Source: a virus. From it: 58,730 bases of DNA. The stretch covers positions 1 through 58,730 of IMG/VR virus record IMGVR_UViG_3300008110_000203. One strand, 5' to 3'. Position 1 is the first letter of the stretch, and each line of letters starts with the position of its first letter. This document shows positions 42,893 through 50,378 of this stretch, piece after piece. The notes under the pieces are model-generated. The model worked only from the letters and a program-made list of their open reading frames with translations, had not been told where the DNA came from and made no database searches. Both the position numbers and the translations under genes were made by a program.

Positions 42893-42972
42893 CGCGGAAA
42901 GCAGGTCGTTTGCAGTCTCTCCCGGCGACGTTGTGTCGCCGGGTTTTTTGCGGTTCCATTATGGAGTTTGTC
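42893..42972 (+). promoter_or_regulatory. Leader element 4 (family 1)
   Basis: GCGGAAAGCAGGTCGTTTGCAG is followed by the 9-bp hairpin with loop GTTGT, six Ts, and TTCCATTATGGAG before the ATG at 42973. Confidence 0.85.
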
Positions 42973-43278
42973 ATGGATCTCAATAACGTAGAGTTCCCCG
43001 AGCGGTTCGTTAGGACAGCGGGTGAGTGGTACGGCGGGCAGGGCTGCATCCTGTACGCGGTGAGTTCTACGGGCGGTCTCACCCGTGGCAGCATCAGGCC
43101 GGACTTGTGCGATGATGACGGGAACTACACGCCCGCTACGGATGAGGCGTGGATCAGATACTTGTGGGACGAGCTGGACATCACGCCGAGTTCTGCTGTA
43201 CTGGAAGTGCGCTCGGTGCGGGCGTTACGTGAGTGCCACAGGGTCCGCCATTCAGGAGTCGGGGATTCCGCTGTGTGA
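42973..43278 (+). CDS. Small hypothetical array protein, possible frameshift near the end
   Basis: The protein has 101 aa and begins MDLNNVEFPERFVRTAGEWY. From about 43200 the +1 frame looks more protein-like: YWKCARCGRYVSATGSAIQE, then IPLCECAETS and VGVSVKR, ending at 43345 with a zinc-ribbon-like set of Cys residues. Either a ribosomal frameshift, a recent mutation or a sequencing error joins the two frames. The native product may end at 43345. Confidence 0.5.
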   Translation: MDLNNVEFPERFVRTAGEWYGGQGCILYAVSSTGGLTRGSIRPDLCDDDGNYTPATDEAWIRYLWDELDITPSSAVLEVRSVRALRECHRVRHSGVGDSAV

Positions 43279-43326
43279 ATGCGCTGAAACCTCGTATGAC
43301 ATGGTGTACGTTGGCGTCAGCGTAAA

Positions 43327-43407
43327 GCGGAAAGCAGGTCGGTAGCAGTCTTTCCCGGCGACGTCGTGTCGCCGGGTTTTTGTTTTGTTCTACTAAGGAG
43401 CTTCGTT
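43327..43407 (+). promoter_or_regulatory. Leader element 5 (family 1)
   Basis: GCGGAAAGCAGGTCGGTAGCAG is followed by the hairpin with loop GTCGT, five Ts, and TTCTACTAAGGAGCTTCGTT before a GTG start. Confidence 0.85.
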
Positions 43408-43974
43408 GTGGGATCGTACTTGTTTCAAACCTTGTTTGCGATGAACAACCAGGGTACGGTTAAGGAGTTGCTTGAAGGGGCGTGTGACGGGGGTGAAGCC
43501 TCGCACGGACTTGCGAAAGTCGAGATGTGCTACTCAGGAACCCTGTCTTACGAGCACGTAAGGTTCACGGTTGCAGACGGGCACGTCACCTTCCGAGGGA
43601 AGCGTCGTAAGATAGAGCGACAGCCCGGCGGTGAGTTTATCCGCCAGCCCAACGAGAGCATGGACGACTTCTGGGAAAAAGCCCTCAAGTTTGCGAAAGC
43701 GGAATACAAAAAATTTCGGCAGCATGACACGCGACACCCATCTCACACAGCGTCTATGGTCCTGTCGAGCACGGAACGGTTTTTCCCCGAGCTAAAGACG
43801 CACGGGGTGGAGGGGTTTGCCCTCGATGCGGGTGGGCGTGATGGCCTGACATACCTCAACACTGGCGATACGTACCAGAGGACGATCCTGTTCAGGTCAA
43901 AATCAGAGCGTATGTGGCTCGGAAGTTGGGGTGACTTTGTTGAGAGTAACCCGAAGCTGTGCGGTAACGGGTAG
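43408..43974 (+). CDS. Hypothetical array protein
   Basis: The protein has 188 aa, starting at GTG 43408 (MGSYLFQTLFAMNNQGTVKE). Two beta hairpins (YEHVRFTVADGHVTFRGKRR) surround a basic helix-rich centre (KALKFAKAEYKKFRQHDTRH). The C-terminus ends in WLGSWGDFVESNPKL. It has no recognised family. It may start at Met11, but the leader SD fits the GTG. Confidence 0.6.
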   Translation: MGSYLFQTLFAMNNQGTVKELLEGACDGGEASHGLAKVEMCYSGTLSYEHVRFTVADGHVTFRGKRRKIERQPGGEFIRQPNESMDDFWEKALKFAKAEYKKFRQHDTRHPSHTASMVLSSTERFFPELKTHGVEGFALDAGGRDGLTYLNTGDTYQRTILFRSKSERMWLGSWGDFVESNPKLCGNG

Positions 43975-43980
43975 CGTTTA

Positions 43981-44064
43981 CGCAGAAAGCAGGTCGTTTG
44001 CAGTAGGTTCCCGGCGACGCTGTGTCGCCGGGTTTTTTGTTGTCGTTCCATGAAGGAGTTTGCC
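43981..44064 (+). promoter_or_regulatory. Leader element 6 (family 1)
   Basis: CGCAGAAAGCAGGTCGTTTGCAGTAGG is identical in its first half to leader 1. It has the 9-bp hairpin with loop GCTGT, six Ts, then TTCCATGAAGGAG before the ATG. Confidence 0.85.
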
Positions 44065-44631
44065 ATGTACATGGTTGGTTTCTACGGTCGTCCTATCGGT
44101 TCCGACGGGGTTGTGCGTTGGATCTACACGCACATCAACAACAATCCAGAGAAGTTTGCTGAACGAGACTGCCCTGACGACGATCCGGCGATGCTGGAGA
44201 TTTATTCCAGGTATGAACACATCTCCGGGTTCACGAGCGTTTCTCACGCTCGTTACGTGCTGGTATCCCTCGCGGACGACAAGAAAGTTCTCGAGAAGGT
44301 TGAGCCGTCCGTGATGTTTGTTGTGAACGATGCAGGAGACGGGCGTGCTTGGTCCGAGAGCGACCGCCGGCAGGGCATTCAACCGTTGGACCGCGTCGTA
44401 CGGTGGCCGGCTCGGTACAGCGCCGATAGGCCCCTCGACGCCCGGTTTTGGGTGGCTGTGGTTGTTAGGAGTTTCCTCCCGAACACCCGGATTGACGACG
44501 ACTGGGAGGCCATGCTGCTCGCCCTCGACTACCTGTTTGAGATGCGGGAGAAAGACCCAAAGTTAGACAAAATCTGTGGCCGCTCGGGGTTGCCCGGGTA
44601 CGCCTTGCAACCGATACAGTTGCTCGTCTAA
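44065..44631 (+). CDS. Hypothetical array protein
   Basis: The protein has 188 aa and begins MYMVGFYGRPIGSDGVVRWI. It is an acidic alpha/beta protein with a HARYVLVSLADDKKVLEKVE segment and a C-terminal helix (WEAMLLALDYLFEMREKD). No active-site motif was seen. No family was recognised. Confidence 0.6.
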   Translation: MYMVGFYGRPIGSDGVVRWIYTHINNNPEKFAERDCPDDDPAMLEIYSRYEHISGFTSVSHARYVLVSLADDKKVLEKVEPSVMFVVNDAGDGRAWSESDRRQGIQPLDRVVRWPARYSADRPLDARFWVAVVVRSFLPNTRIDDDWEAMLLALDYLFEMREKDPKLDKICGRSGLPGYALQPIQLLV

Positions 44632-44716
44632 CGCGGAAAGCAGGTCCTCGGCAGTATGTTCCCGGCGACGTTGTGTCGCCGGGTTTTTTGCAATTCCATT
44701 ATGGAGTTCCCTCGCT
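44632..44716 (+). promoter_or_regulatory. Leader element 7 (family 1)
   Basis: After the stop come GCGGAAAGCAGGTCCTCGGCAGTATG, the hairpin with loop GTTGT, six Ts, TTCCATTATGGAG and an unusually long spacing to the ATG at 44717. Confidence 0.85.
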
Positions 44717-45364
44717 ATGTCAGAACATCTCATCGTAAGTATTGGCAGTGATTATTGTGAGAACCCAGCAGAGTCTGGATGCAACTGGCGGTTGATTAGC
44801 TACAGCACGCGGCACGCCGCTTTCGAGCACCCGGACAAGCTGTTTAATGTCACCCGTGAAAACGGCTGGCTCGTGTTCAACCCCCGCGAACTGGGCTTGC
44901 GACGCCGCCTCGACGTGGGGCTGGCGTTTCACTTGTCCTACTACGAACACGGCCTGTGTAGCTGGTTCCGTAAAGGCAACGGTCGGCCCGGCACAAACTG
45001 TCGGTTCGATGGCGTTACCTACGCCGGCCTGCTGGTGTTCGAGCACGGACCTGCCGCCATCGGCTCTAAGACGTACGCTGAACGAGCGGCGGACGCTGAC
45101 AGGTTCCTCGAGCAGTACACCGACTGGTGTAACGGGAACGGGCTGTCTGTCGATGTCCGCACTAACACCGGCGAATACGTCGATGGGGGTTGCGGCGGGT
45201 ACTACGGCAGCGACTACAAGACCGCGGTCAACGACGCCGTAGGGGTTGTCTCTGACCTGATCGCGCAGGGTATGCCGTGGACTGTGTCCCCGGAGTCTCT
45301 GCACGAGTACGAACTCAATGCAGCCCTCAGGAAATTGTTCCCAACGCAGGAGTACAAGGCATGA
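44717..45364 (+). CDS. Hypothetical array protein
   Basis: The protein has 215 aa and begins MSEHLIVSIGSDYCENPAES. The domain contains aromatic-rich loops (HLSYYEHGLCSWFRKGNGR, DGGCGGYYGSDYKTAVNDA) and a C-terminal helical tail. It heads a run of four genes joined by ATGA overlaps. No family was recognised. Confidence 0.6.
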   Translation: MSEHLIVSIGSDYCENPAESGCNWRLISYSTRHAAFEHPDKLFNVTRENGWLVFNPRELGLRRRLDVGLAFHLSYYEHGLCSWFRKGNGRPGTNCRFDGVTYAGLLVFEHGPAAIGSKTYAERAADADRFLEQYTDWCNGNGLSVDVRTNTGEYVDGGCGGYYGSDYKTAVNDAVGVVSDLIAQGMPWTVSPESLHEYELNAALRKLFPTQEYKA

Positions 45365-45576
45365 TTTCCTTCCGGGTAGGCGAGAAAGTGTGGGTGGGGC
45401 CTAACCGCACGCGGGTTGGAGAGCCCGGCTACTACGGCACCGTGACAGCGGTGCATGCCGCAACGAGCGGGCGGTTTGTGTTTAGTGTCCGGCCAGACGA
45501 CACCCCAGACATTCTGCGACTGGTAAGTCTACACCACCTTAGGGGTATTCCAAAACACGAGGAGAACGAGTCATGA
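45361..45576 (+). CDS. Small KOW/SH3-like protein
   Basis: The protein has 71 aa and overlaps the previous stop as ATGA. FRVGEKVWVGPNRTRVGEPG, with a following YYGTVTAVH strand, is the pattern of small SH3/KOW barrels found in RNA polymerase or ribosome-binding proteins. It is followed by a related gene. A role in host transcription or translation control is an inference. Confidence 0.55.
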   Translation: MISFRVGEKVWVGPNRTRVGEPGYYGTVTAVHAATSGRFVFSVRPDDTPDILRLVSLHHLRGIPKHEENES

Positions 45577-45800
45577 GTGAGCAGCGTAAATCCCCTGCAG
45601 TAGGCGAGCGTGTACGCGTTCGGCCCTACACAGTACCGGGTCATGAACAGCCCGCGTATTCCGGGACTGTGGGTCACGTTCACGGGCCCGATGAGGCGGG
45701 TCGTTACTTGGTAGGTTTGGACCGATGCTCTGGCGATAGGGGGCAGTCGCGGGTGGAGTGGTTGCATTTTATCTCAGGATATGAAGGGCACAGATCATGA
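45573..45800 (+). CDS. Small KOW/SH3-like protein, paralogue
   Basis: The protein has 75 aa and begins MSEQRKSPAVGERVRVRPYT. VGERVRVRPY, then AYSGTVGHVHGPDEAGRYLV, parallels the preceding protein, so this is a tandem duplicate. It overlaps both neighbours by ATGA. Confidence 0.55.
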   Translation: MSEQRKSPAVGERVRVRPYTVPGHEQPAYSGTVGHVHGPDEAGRYLVGLDRCSGDRGQSRVEWLHFISGYEGHRS

Positions 45801-46270
45801 ATAGTGAGAAGAAACCCAGCACTGTACGTGTGAAGTGCTACGACGCCGGTGATGGTGTCTTAGACAGGTACGTAGTGTTCTTTTCCGGTAGCACGCGGAG
45901 GTGGTGTTCGAGTTCGGTGGCCATGTCTTCGAACCCTCACCACCCGCAAGGGTTTTGGTGTTCAGCAGGGAACTCAACTATCGGCAAACACCTCGGAAAA
46001 CGGGTCGCGTTTAGTGAATTGCCGGAGGCGTGTCAAACAGCGGTATGCCAGTACCTCGTACTCAATGTCGCAAGCACCGCGGTTCTTGCCCCCCACGTCA
46101 TTGACGCCTGCGGGATCAAACGATTCTGCGTGGGGCGCATAGACCAGCGTCCAGTGTACGGAAACAAACGCCGGCGATGGTTCGCTACCGAAGATCAGGC
46201 GGAACAGTTCTTGGGCACTCTCCCGGAGGCCGACGTGGCTGCCGGGCTGTACTATCTCGAGAGGAGGTGA
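45797..46270 (+). CDS. Hypothetical phage protein
   Basis: The protein has 157 aa. The N-terminal half (YDAGDGVLDRYVVFFSGSTR, then SSNPHHPQGFW) matches a recurring phage family of unknown function that I recognise by the DRYxVxF and NPxHPQGF pattern. The C-terminal region (GRIDQRPVYGNKRRRWFATE) is basic. It may be two domains. It overlaps the previous gene by ATGA. Confidence 0.6.
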   Translation: MNSEKKPSTVRVKCYDAGDGVLDRYVVFFSGSTRRWCSSSVAMSSNPHHPQGFWCSAGNSTIGKHLGKRVAFSELPEACQTAVCQYLVLNVASTAVLAPHVIDACGIKRFCVGRIDQRPVYGNKRRRWFATEDQAEQFLGTLPEADVAAGLYYLERR

Positions 46271-46274
46271 TTCT

Positions 46275-46595
46275 GTGGAAGGTCTTGAGTGTTACGTAAT
46301 TCAGATGGACTTTAAGGCCTTGAAAGGCCTTGAGGATAGCCTCAAACCGGTGTTTTTCAAACGGTTCAAGGGCGAAGACATTGACAACGGTCCGACAGAA
46401 CTCGGCGACATAACGCAAGCACACCGCTTTGCGACGGCTGGCAATGCGGTGTCAACAGTGCGTCGATTGTTGAACAACCCGTCAGTGTGCAATGACACGC
46501 TGGACTCTTACGAGATCTCTATTCGCAAGCTGGTGTGTGGGGTTGCAATGTCCGCACGTTTGTCGGACGACGGTCGAGTTTCACTCTTTGGATGA
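46275..46595 (+). CDS. Small hypothetical array protein
   Basis: The protein has 106 aa with a GTG start after a strong GAGGAGG site. It begins MEGLECYVIQMDFKALKGLE. Helical segments (VSTVRRLLNNPSVCNDTLDS) precede a beta end. No family was recognised. Confidence 0.55.
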   Translation: MEGLECYVIQMDFKALKGLEDSLKPVFFKRFKGEDIDNGPTELGDITQAHRFATAGNAVSTVRRLLNNPSVCNDTLDSYEISIRKLVCGVAMSARLSDDGRVSLFG

Positions 46596-46601
46596 AAGGC
46601 G

Positions 46602-46835
46602 GTGCGTGTGAGAACTTTTGACGAAGAGTTGTTTGACGAGCGTGTAAATGAGGCCGAACATGAAGCACGCGAACTGTTCGAAGCGATCACTACGCTGGCG
46701 GACCCCGAGTGTTACGCGAAAGAGGACAGCCGGCTGGGTCAAATCGCAGAAGTTATGGGCGGGTTGGTGAGTTTGACGACCGCGGTTCGCAAACTCGTCC
46801 GAGCCGGACGCATAACGCAGAAAGCAGGTCGGTAG
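46602..46835 (+). CDS. Small acidic helical array protein
   Basis: The protein has 77 aa with a GTG start (or the GTG two codons later). It is highly acidic and helical (FDEELFDERVNEAEHEAREL). Its last eight codons run through the conserved box of the next leader element (ITQKAGR), showing that the element was inserted or retained across a stop codon. No family was recognised. Confidence 0.5.
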   Translation: MRVRTFDEELFDERVNEAEHEARELFEAITTLADPECYAKEDSRLGQIAEVMGGLVSLTTAVRKLVRAGRITQKAGR

Positions 46836-46899
46836 CAGTATGTTCCCGGCGACGCTGTGTCGCCGGGTTTTTTGTTGTCGTTCCATGAAGGAGTTTGTT
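46816..46899 (+). promoter_or_regulatory. Leader element 8 (family 1)
   Basis: CGCAGAAAGCAGGTCGGTAGCAGTATG is followed by the hairpin with loop GCTGT, six Ts, and TTCCATGAAGGAG before the ATG. The first part codes for the end of the preceding protein. Confidence 0.85.
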
Positions 46900-47514
46900 A
46901 TGTCAGATCACCACGCAATCACACTCACCCCTCCCATGCTGGCCCACGCAAAGGCCTACGCTTGGGCCCACCATGTCAGCACCATTCTCGTGCCCGATAT
47001 GCGGACCGTTTGTGAGAATTTCCTCGGCAAGAAGGTGCTCAAGGTGGATGGCACGTTCGGTAAGGCGTTTACCGGCATGGTAAACGATGCGGTGAGGGAC
47101 AACGTGACTAACCTCCCGCATGTCGATAAGGAGCGACCGGACGACCCGAACACTACCCGGTTTGTCCGGGCACTGCTGCGGTTCTGGAGGTCGGGTGCTG
47201 GCTGTGGTTCAATATACCTGCACGTGACAGCCACAGCCCACGCCGGCGGTGAAGGCGGTCGGTTCGACCACAATGAGTACAACATCTGCGAGACGCGGCT
47301 CGGGGCCGTTACGCATCTTACGCTCTCTGAGATTGAGTGCAATGTGTCTCCTCTTAACAACCCAGCGAGGGAGGGGCGGCTGGCCACGCCGCTGCTCGAG
47401 AAGCAGTTGGCCGACTACAACGCCGCAGTCGCGGAGTTTGAGGCGATGCGGGAGCGTGTTGATGGGCTGCGTCACGACATCAAGCACCTGCTTTTTGGCA
47501 ACAGCAAGTGGTGA
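46900..47514 (+). CDS. Hypothetical array protein
   Basis: The protein has 204 aa and begins MSDHHAITLTPPMLAHAKAY. A His-rich start is followed by a globular middle (HVTATAHAGGEGGRFDHNEY) and a C-terminal coiled coil (LEKQLADYNAAVAEFEAMRE). No catalytic motif was seen. No family was recognised. Confidence 0.6.
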   Translation: MSDHHAITLTPPMLAHAKAYAWAHHVSTILVPDMRTVCENFLGKKVLKVDGTFGKAFTGMVNDAVRDNVTNLPHVDKERPDDPNTTRFVRALLRFWRSGAGCGSIYLHVTATAHAGGEGGRFDHNEYNICETRLGAVTHLTLSEIECNVSPLNNPAREGRLATPLLEKQLADYNAAVAEFEAMRERVDGLRHDIKHLLFGNSKW

Positions 47515-47599
47515 TGCGGGTGGTGATGCGGGTGGTTTATGTGCCCGGCGACACGGTGTCGCCGGGTTTTTTGTTGGTGTTCCAATAAGGAAACGCGTC
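47515..47599 (+). promoter_or_regulatory. Leader element 9, degenerate (family 1)
   Basis: The conserved upstream box is missing and replaced by two copies of GATGCGGGTGGT. The hairpin (CCCGGCGAC, ACGGT, GTCGCCGGG), six Ts and TTCCAATAAGGAAA remain before a GTG start. Confidence 0.75.
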
Positions 47600-47911
47600 G
47601 TGGGAAAACAAACGTTCTTTAACGTGGTCGATGAGCCACATGTTGGGGTCCGAATTGTGGTTGTCGGATACAACTCATGGGGTGCGGGCGGTACTCGAAG
47701 TGAGGCCCTGAAAAACTGGCGGAGGAACGCCCCTCAGGGCGCTCGGGTTGACAAGACCGCCACATACGTAGCCATCGACGAGCGGGTGCTCACCCGCGGC
47801 GACATGCCCGACAACAACTGGGCGGACGTAGATGACCGCAACGCCGCGTGGATCAGCATTGATGACATGGGTCGGGTAAAGATCCGCCACTGCATCGTGA
47901 TCAGGCATTGA
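47600..47911 (+). CDS. Small hypothetical array protein
   Basis: The protein has 103 aa with a GTG start (MGKQTFFNVVDEPHVGVRIV). It is an alpha/beta protein (VGYNSWGAGGTRSEALKNWR, then RVDKTATYVAIDERVLTRGD). No family was recognised. Confidence 0.55.
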   Translation: MGKQTFFNVVDEPHVGVRIVVVGYNSWGAGGTRSEALKNWRRNAPQGARVDKTATYVAIDERVLTRGDMPDNNWADVDDRNAAWISIDDMGRVKIRHCIVIRH

Positions 47912-47943
47912 CCGGGTTCAACTGTTTTTGTAGAATGTCCAAT

Positions 47944-47965
47944 GTGCCGGCGTGTTTGCCGGCAC
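47944..47965 (+). promoter_or_regulatory. Hairpin leader of the csrA-like gene
   Basis: A perfect 8-bp stem (GTGCCGGC, loop GTGTTT, GCCGGCAC) has no family 1 box and no T-run. It lies 24 nt before the ATG. GAAGGAG follows as the Shine-Dalgarno sequence. The gene is therefore led by a different hairpin from its neighbours. Confidence 0.7.
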
Positions 47966-47988
47966 GATTCTTTACGAAGGAGAATGTC

Positions 47989-48171
47989 ATGTTAGTGTTG
48001 AAGCGCAAGCGGGGCGAAAAGATCAGCATCGTGGTTAAGGTTCCGGGGTCCGACACCCCGATCACGATAACGTTGCTGACCCACCTGATAAGCAAAGGCA
48101 GCGTGTCGTTGGGCTTTGAGGCACCTCGCAAATCGGTAACGATCATTCGCAACGAGATCGCGAAGCAGTAA
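47989..48171 (+). CDS. csrA: CsrA-family RNA-binding translational regulator
   Basis: The protein has 60 aa. It begins MLVLKRKRGEKISI and continues ITITLLTHLISKGSVSLGFE, then APRKSVTIIRNEI. This is the full CsrA/RsmA fold with its Leu4, Arg6 and late Arg (here in IIRNEI), which contact RNA. CsrA dimers bind GGA motifs, often at Shine-Dalgarno sites, and block or alter translation. Compared with bacterial CsrA, a 6-residue insertion lies before the ITIT strand. It sits inside the leader-bounded gene array, whose SDs carry GGA. Confidence 0.85.
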   Translation: MLVLKRKRGEKISIVVKVPGSDTPITITLLTHLISKGSVSLGFEAPRKSVTIIRNEIAKQ

Positions 48172-48214
48172 ACTCGCGACGTGTTGATTCTTTCACCCAT
48201 TATGGAGAGCTATT

Positions 48215-48997
48215 ATGGCTGGCGTAGTGTTCTATGAAGGTCCCTCAGCGATCGACGGCAAGCCTATCGTTGCGATAGCGACCACCGGCACTCGCAACAA
48301 GAAGACCGGACCCTTGGTCCAGACGTGGATTCTGAGAGCGGATGTGAGCCCGGTGAATGCCATCAACACTGGTGCTGACAGTAGCGTGTGCGGTTCCTGC
48401 CCTTTGCGGGGGATCATCGCCAACAGTACCCGGGTCAAGAGGAAGAAAGTCAACCGGTTCAGGTCCTGCTATGTGCGGGTTGGTCAGGCACCGAACCAAA
48501 TCTGGAAGGCTTACCGACGCGGTGCTTACCCGACACTCGACGCCCTGTCACCGGCCATGAGGCGGGCTCTGAGGAACAGCCTGCTTCGGCGTGGGTCTTA
48601 CGGTGACCCAGTCGCCGTACCTCGGGCAGCGTGGGACGCCTTGGCGGAGTTGGTCAAACCCGGCAAGCACCCGGGTTACACGCACCAGTGGGACAGTCCG
48701 GCAGCCGCCGGCTGGCAGACGGACCTGATGGCCAGCGTGCAGACGCTGGATGAGCGGGCCCGAGCTGTCGCCGCAGGGTGGCGTACGTTCCGCATCGTCA
48801 AGAGCGTGGACGAGCTGCAGGACGGCGAGATCCTGTGTCCGGCCAGCCCTGAGGCGGGCAGCACAAAGACCTGCGAACAGTGCGGTGCGTGCAACGGTCG
48901 GCGTGACAGCCGAGACCTCCGGCACTCGGTCGCTATCCCCGGGCACGGGTCGCGGTTTGCCGTGCTGCCCAGTCTGCTGCGACTGTTCGACAATTGA
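48215..48997 (+). CDS. Conserved phage protein with Cys motif (DUF7227-like)
   Basis: The protein has 260 aa and begins MAGVVFYEGPSAIDGKPIVA. The family signature is GPSAIDGKPIVAI, then KKTGPLVQTWILR, a VCGSCPLR motif and CYVRVGQAPNQIWKAYRRG. It is a widespread phage and plasmid family of unknown function, usually 230-280 aa. A late CEQCGACNGRR adds a second zinc-type site. The domain number is from memory. Confidence 0.75.
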   Translation: MAGVVFYEGPSAIDGKPIVAIATTGTRNKKTGPLVQTWILRADVSPVNAINTGADSSVCGSCPLRGIIANSTRVKRKKVNRFRSCYVRVGQAPNQIWKAYRRGAYPTLDALSPAMRRALRNSLLRRGSYGDPVAVPRAAWDALAELVKPGKHPGYTHQWDSPAAAGWQTDLMASVQTLDERARAVAAGWRTFRIVKSVDELQDGEILCPASPEAGSTKTCEQCGACNGRRDSRDLRHSVAIPGHGSRFAVLPSLLRLFDN

Positions 48998-49010
48998 CGT
49001 GGTTTTATCT

Positions 49011-49038
49011 GGCGGGGGCGAATGCCCCCGCCTTTCTT
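49011..49038 (+). terminator. Rho-independent terminator
   Basis: GGCGGGGGC and GCCCCCGCC form a 9-bp stem around GAAT, followed by TTTCTT. It ends the first part of the array and lies 24 nt before the next gene's ATG. Confidence 0.8.
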
Positions 49039-49062
49039 GTGTCCATTTCTTTGGAGATCGAT

Positions 49063-49578
49063 ATGCAAACGAGCATACTCACAATCCGCAACGAGCCCCG
49101 GCTTGGTGAGAACGTACCACGAACGTTTCGCCCCTTTGAAGGGGGACCACCTCGCGACGTCGAGGAGGTCATTATTCGTAAGGAATTTTGTTTTACCAAC
49201 CCTTCTGTGGTAGCAGAGGCAGGTGTAGAGCTGCAATTCTCTGTGGTCTTGCAGTCCCTCCGCAAAAACGGAAGGCCCGAGGTTGTACGCCCATATAGTC
49301 GGATGCATGACCCCCGCGAAATCGAGAAGGACAGGCTGGTGTTTATCCACGCAGATTACTTCTACGACTTTGTGCTGCGGTGGCTTCTTGCCTGCGAGTA
49401 TCGCCTCGCCAACGCTTCTCGGACGACGCAACCCACACTTTGTACAATCCCGTACGACACGGATATTGCCACCAAGGACCGAGAGCTGCATGACGCCGTG
49501 ATTTTCGTTCGTCGGTTCATCACCGACACGCAACGCCACATGAAAGCCCTTGGACTGGAGGTGTCGATTGGATTCTAA
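49063..49578 (+). CDS. Hypothetical protein
   Basis: The protein has 171 aa from the ATG at 49063 (MQTSILTIRNEPRLGENVPR), with TTGGAG upstream. It is a beta/alpha protein with YFYDFVLRWLLACEYRLANA and a late helix. The preceding terminator hairpin replaces a leader. No family was recognised. Confidence 0.6.
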   Translation: MQTSILTIRNEPRLGENVPRTFRPFEGGPPRDVEEVIIRKEFCFTNPSVVAEAGVELQFSVVLQSLRKNGRPEVVRPYSRMHDPREIEKDRLVFIHADYFYDFVLRWLLACEYRLANASRTTQPTLCTIPYDTDIATKDRELHDAVIFVRRFITDTQRHMKALGLEVSIGF

Positions 49579-49645
49579 GCGGGTCGCCGAAGCGTTTTGC
49601 GTAGCCGTATGGCTGTTCCTTGTTTTGTTTGTCATCTTTAAGTGA
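49568..49645 (+). CDS. 25-aa single-TM peptide
   Basis: The TTG at 49568 is preceded by an ideal GGAGG and overlaps the previous gene by 11 nt. The peptide is MDSKRVAEAF followed by a hydrophobic helix (WLFLVLFVIF) and Lys. A membrane peptide of this size with such a strong RBS may act on the host envelope. Confidence 0.4.
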   Translation: MDSKRVAEAFCVAVWLFLVLFVIFK

Positions 49646-49652
49646 GGTCCTC

Positions 49653-50171
49653 ATGTCTCTGCGAACATCAGACCCCCCTGTCTACGTGCCACCGGAAGGG
49701 CCGGAGAAAGCCCCCTTCTTCGTTCAGGTCCTGCCTGTTGGGTTTTTTGCCTGGCAAGCGGCGTACGTTGTTTCCTATACGATAGATGACTATCGATTGC
49801 GACAGCTCGAATTGCGGGACAGAGGAACCCCTGCTGGGGAAGTGTATTGCCGACTTGGTGTGCCCCTCCCACCGGCAGTTAGCGAGGACTCGAAGGTCAT
49901 CGTGCGGCGTGTCGATGGGCCTCTGTCGTTGGCGGCTTTGGACCACGAAGCCGCTTACGCTTGGCTCGATCGACTCACTCGGGGCCAGTTGATTGATTGT
50001 CTGGCGGGTTGTCTCGAGCTTTTGAAGGGGTCGAAAGAGCCTCTGTCTGAGCAATTCGTGGCCAATCAGATGCACGACGTACTCCGCAGACGGGCAGAGT
50101 ACAACAAGACCGGCGTACAAACAGTCTTAAAAGACCATTCCGAATTCATCAGCGGGGGGGCCTATCAGTGA
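49653..50171 (+). CDS. Hypothetical protein
   Basis: The protein has 172 aa from the ATG at 49653 (MSLRTSDPPVYVPPEGPEKA). A Pro-rich start precedes a moderately hydrophobic stretch (VGFFAWQAAYVVSY). The C-terminal half is helical (WLDRLTRGQLIDCLAGCLEL). It overlaps the next gene as GTGA. No family was recognised. Confidence 0.55.
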   Translation: MSLRTSDPPVYVPPEGPEKAPFFVQVLPVGFFAWQAAYVVSYTIDDYRLRQLELRDRGTPAGEVYCRLGVPLPPAVSEDSKVIVRRVDGPLSLAALDHEAAYAWLDRLTRGQLIDCLAGCLELLKGSKEPLSEQFVANQMHDVLRRRAEYNKTGVQTVLKDHSEFISGGAYQ

Positions 50172-50365
50172 CAGAGATGAGCTTTTATGGGTTCATACTA
50201 ATGGCGGTTGTGGCGTTTGCGGTGCTCGTGTGGGGCACCCATCACGAACTTAAGACAGGAGGCGACTTCAGTGGAGTGTCTGAATTGGACCCATGCGATG
50301 GTGGCGGTGATCTCAGCAGTCGCGACCTTACTGGCGGTGGTGATTGTGACTATTTGCCTGGATAG
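50168..50365 (+). CDS. Small membrane protein
   Basis: The protein has 65 aa with a GTG start (an ATG three codons later is possible). One membrane helix (FILMAVVAFAVLVWGTHHE) is followed by an acidic Gly-rich tail (FSGVSELDPCDGGGDLSSRD). Its 3' half is overlapped by another membrane peptide in a different frame. Confidence 0.5.
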   Translation: MTEMSFYGFILMAVVAFAVLVWGTHHELKTGGDFSGVSELDPCDGGGDLSSRDLTGGGDCDYLPG

Positions 50366-50378
50366 GTGGTTGCCATGA
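50271..50378 (+). CDS. Nested membrane peptide
   Basis: The 35-codon frame starts at GTG after GGAGG and lies almost entirely inside the previous gene in another frame. VAVISAVATLLAVVIVTICL is a clear membrane helix with a short basic end (DRWLP). The nesting recalls overlapping Rz/Rz1-type genes, but no lipobox is present. Confidence 0.4.
   Translation: MECLNWTHAMVAVISAVATLLAVVIVTICLDRWLP

Noticed and set aside
39976-47599. Integron attC sites
   Set aside because: The elements contain hairpins between genes, but no integron integrase is present, the core-site consensus is not seen, and leaders sit at fixed SD distance.
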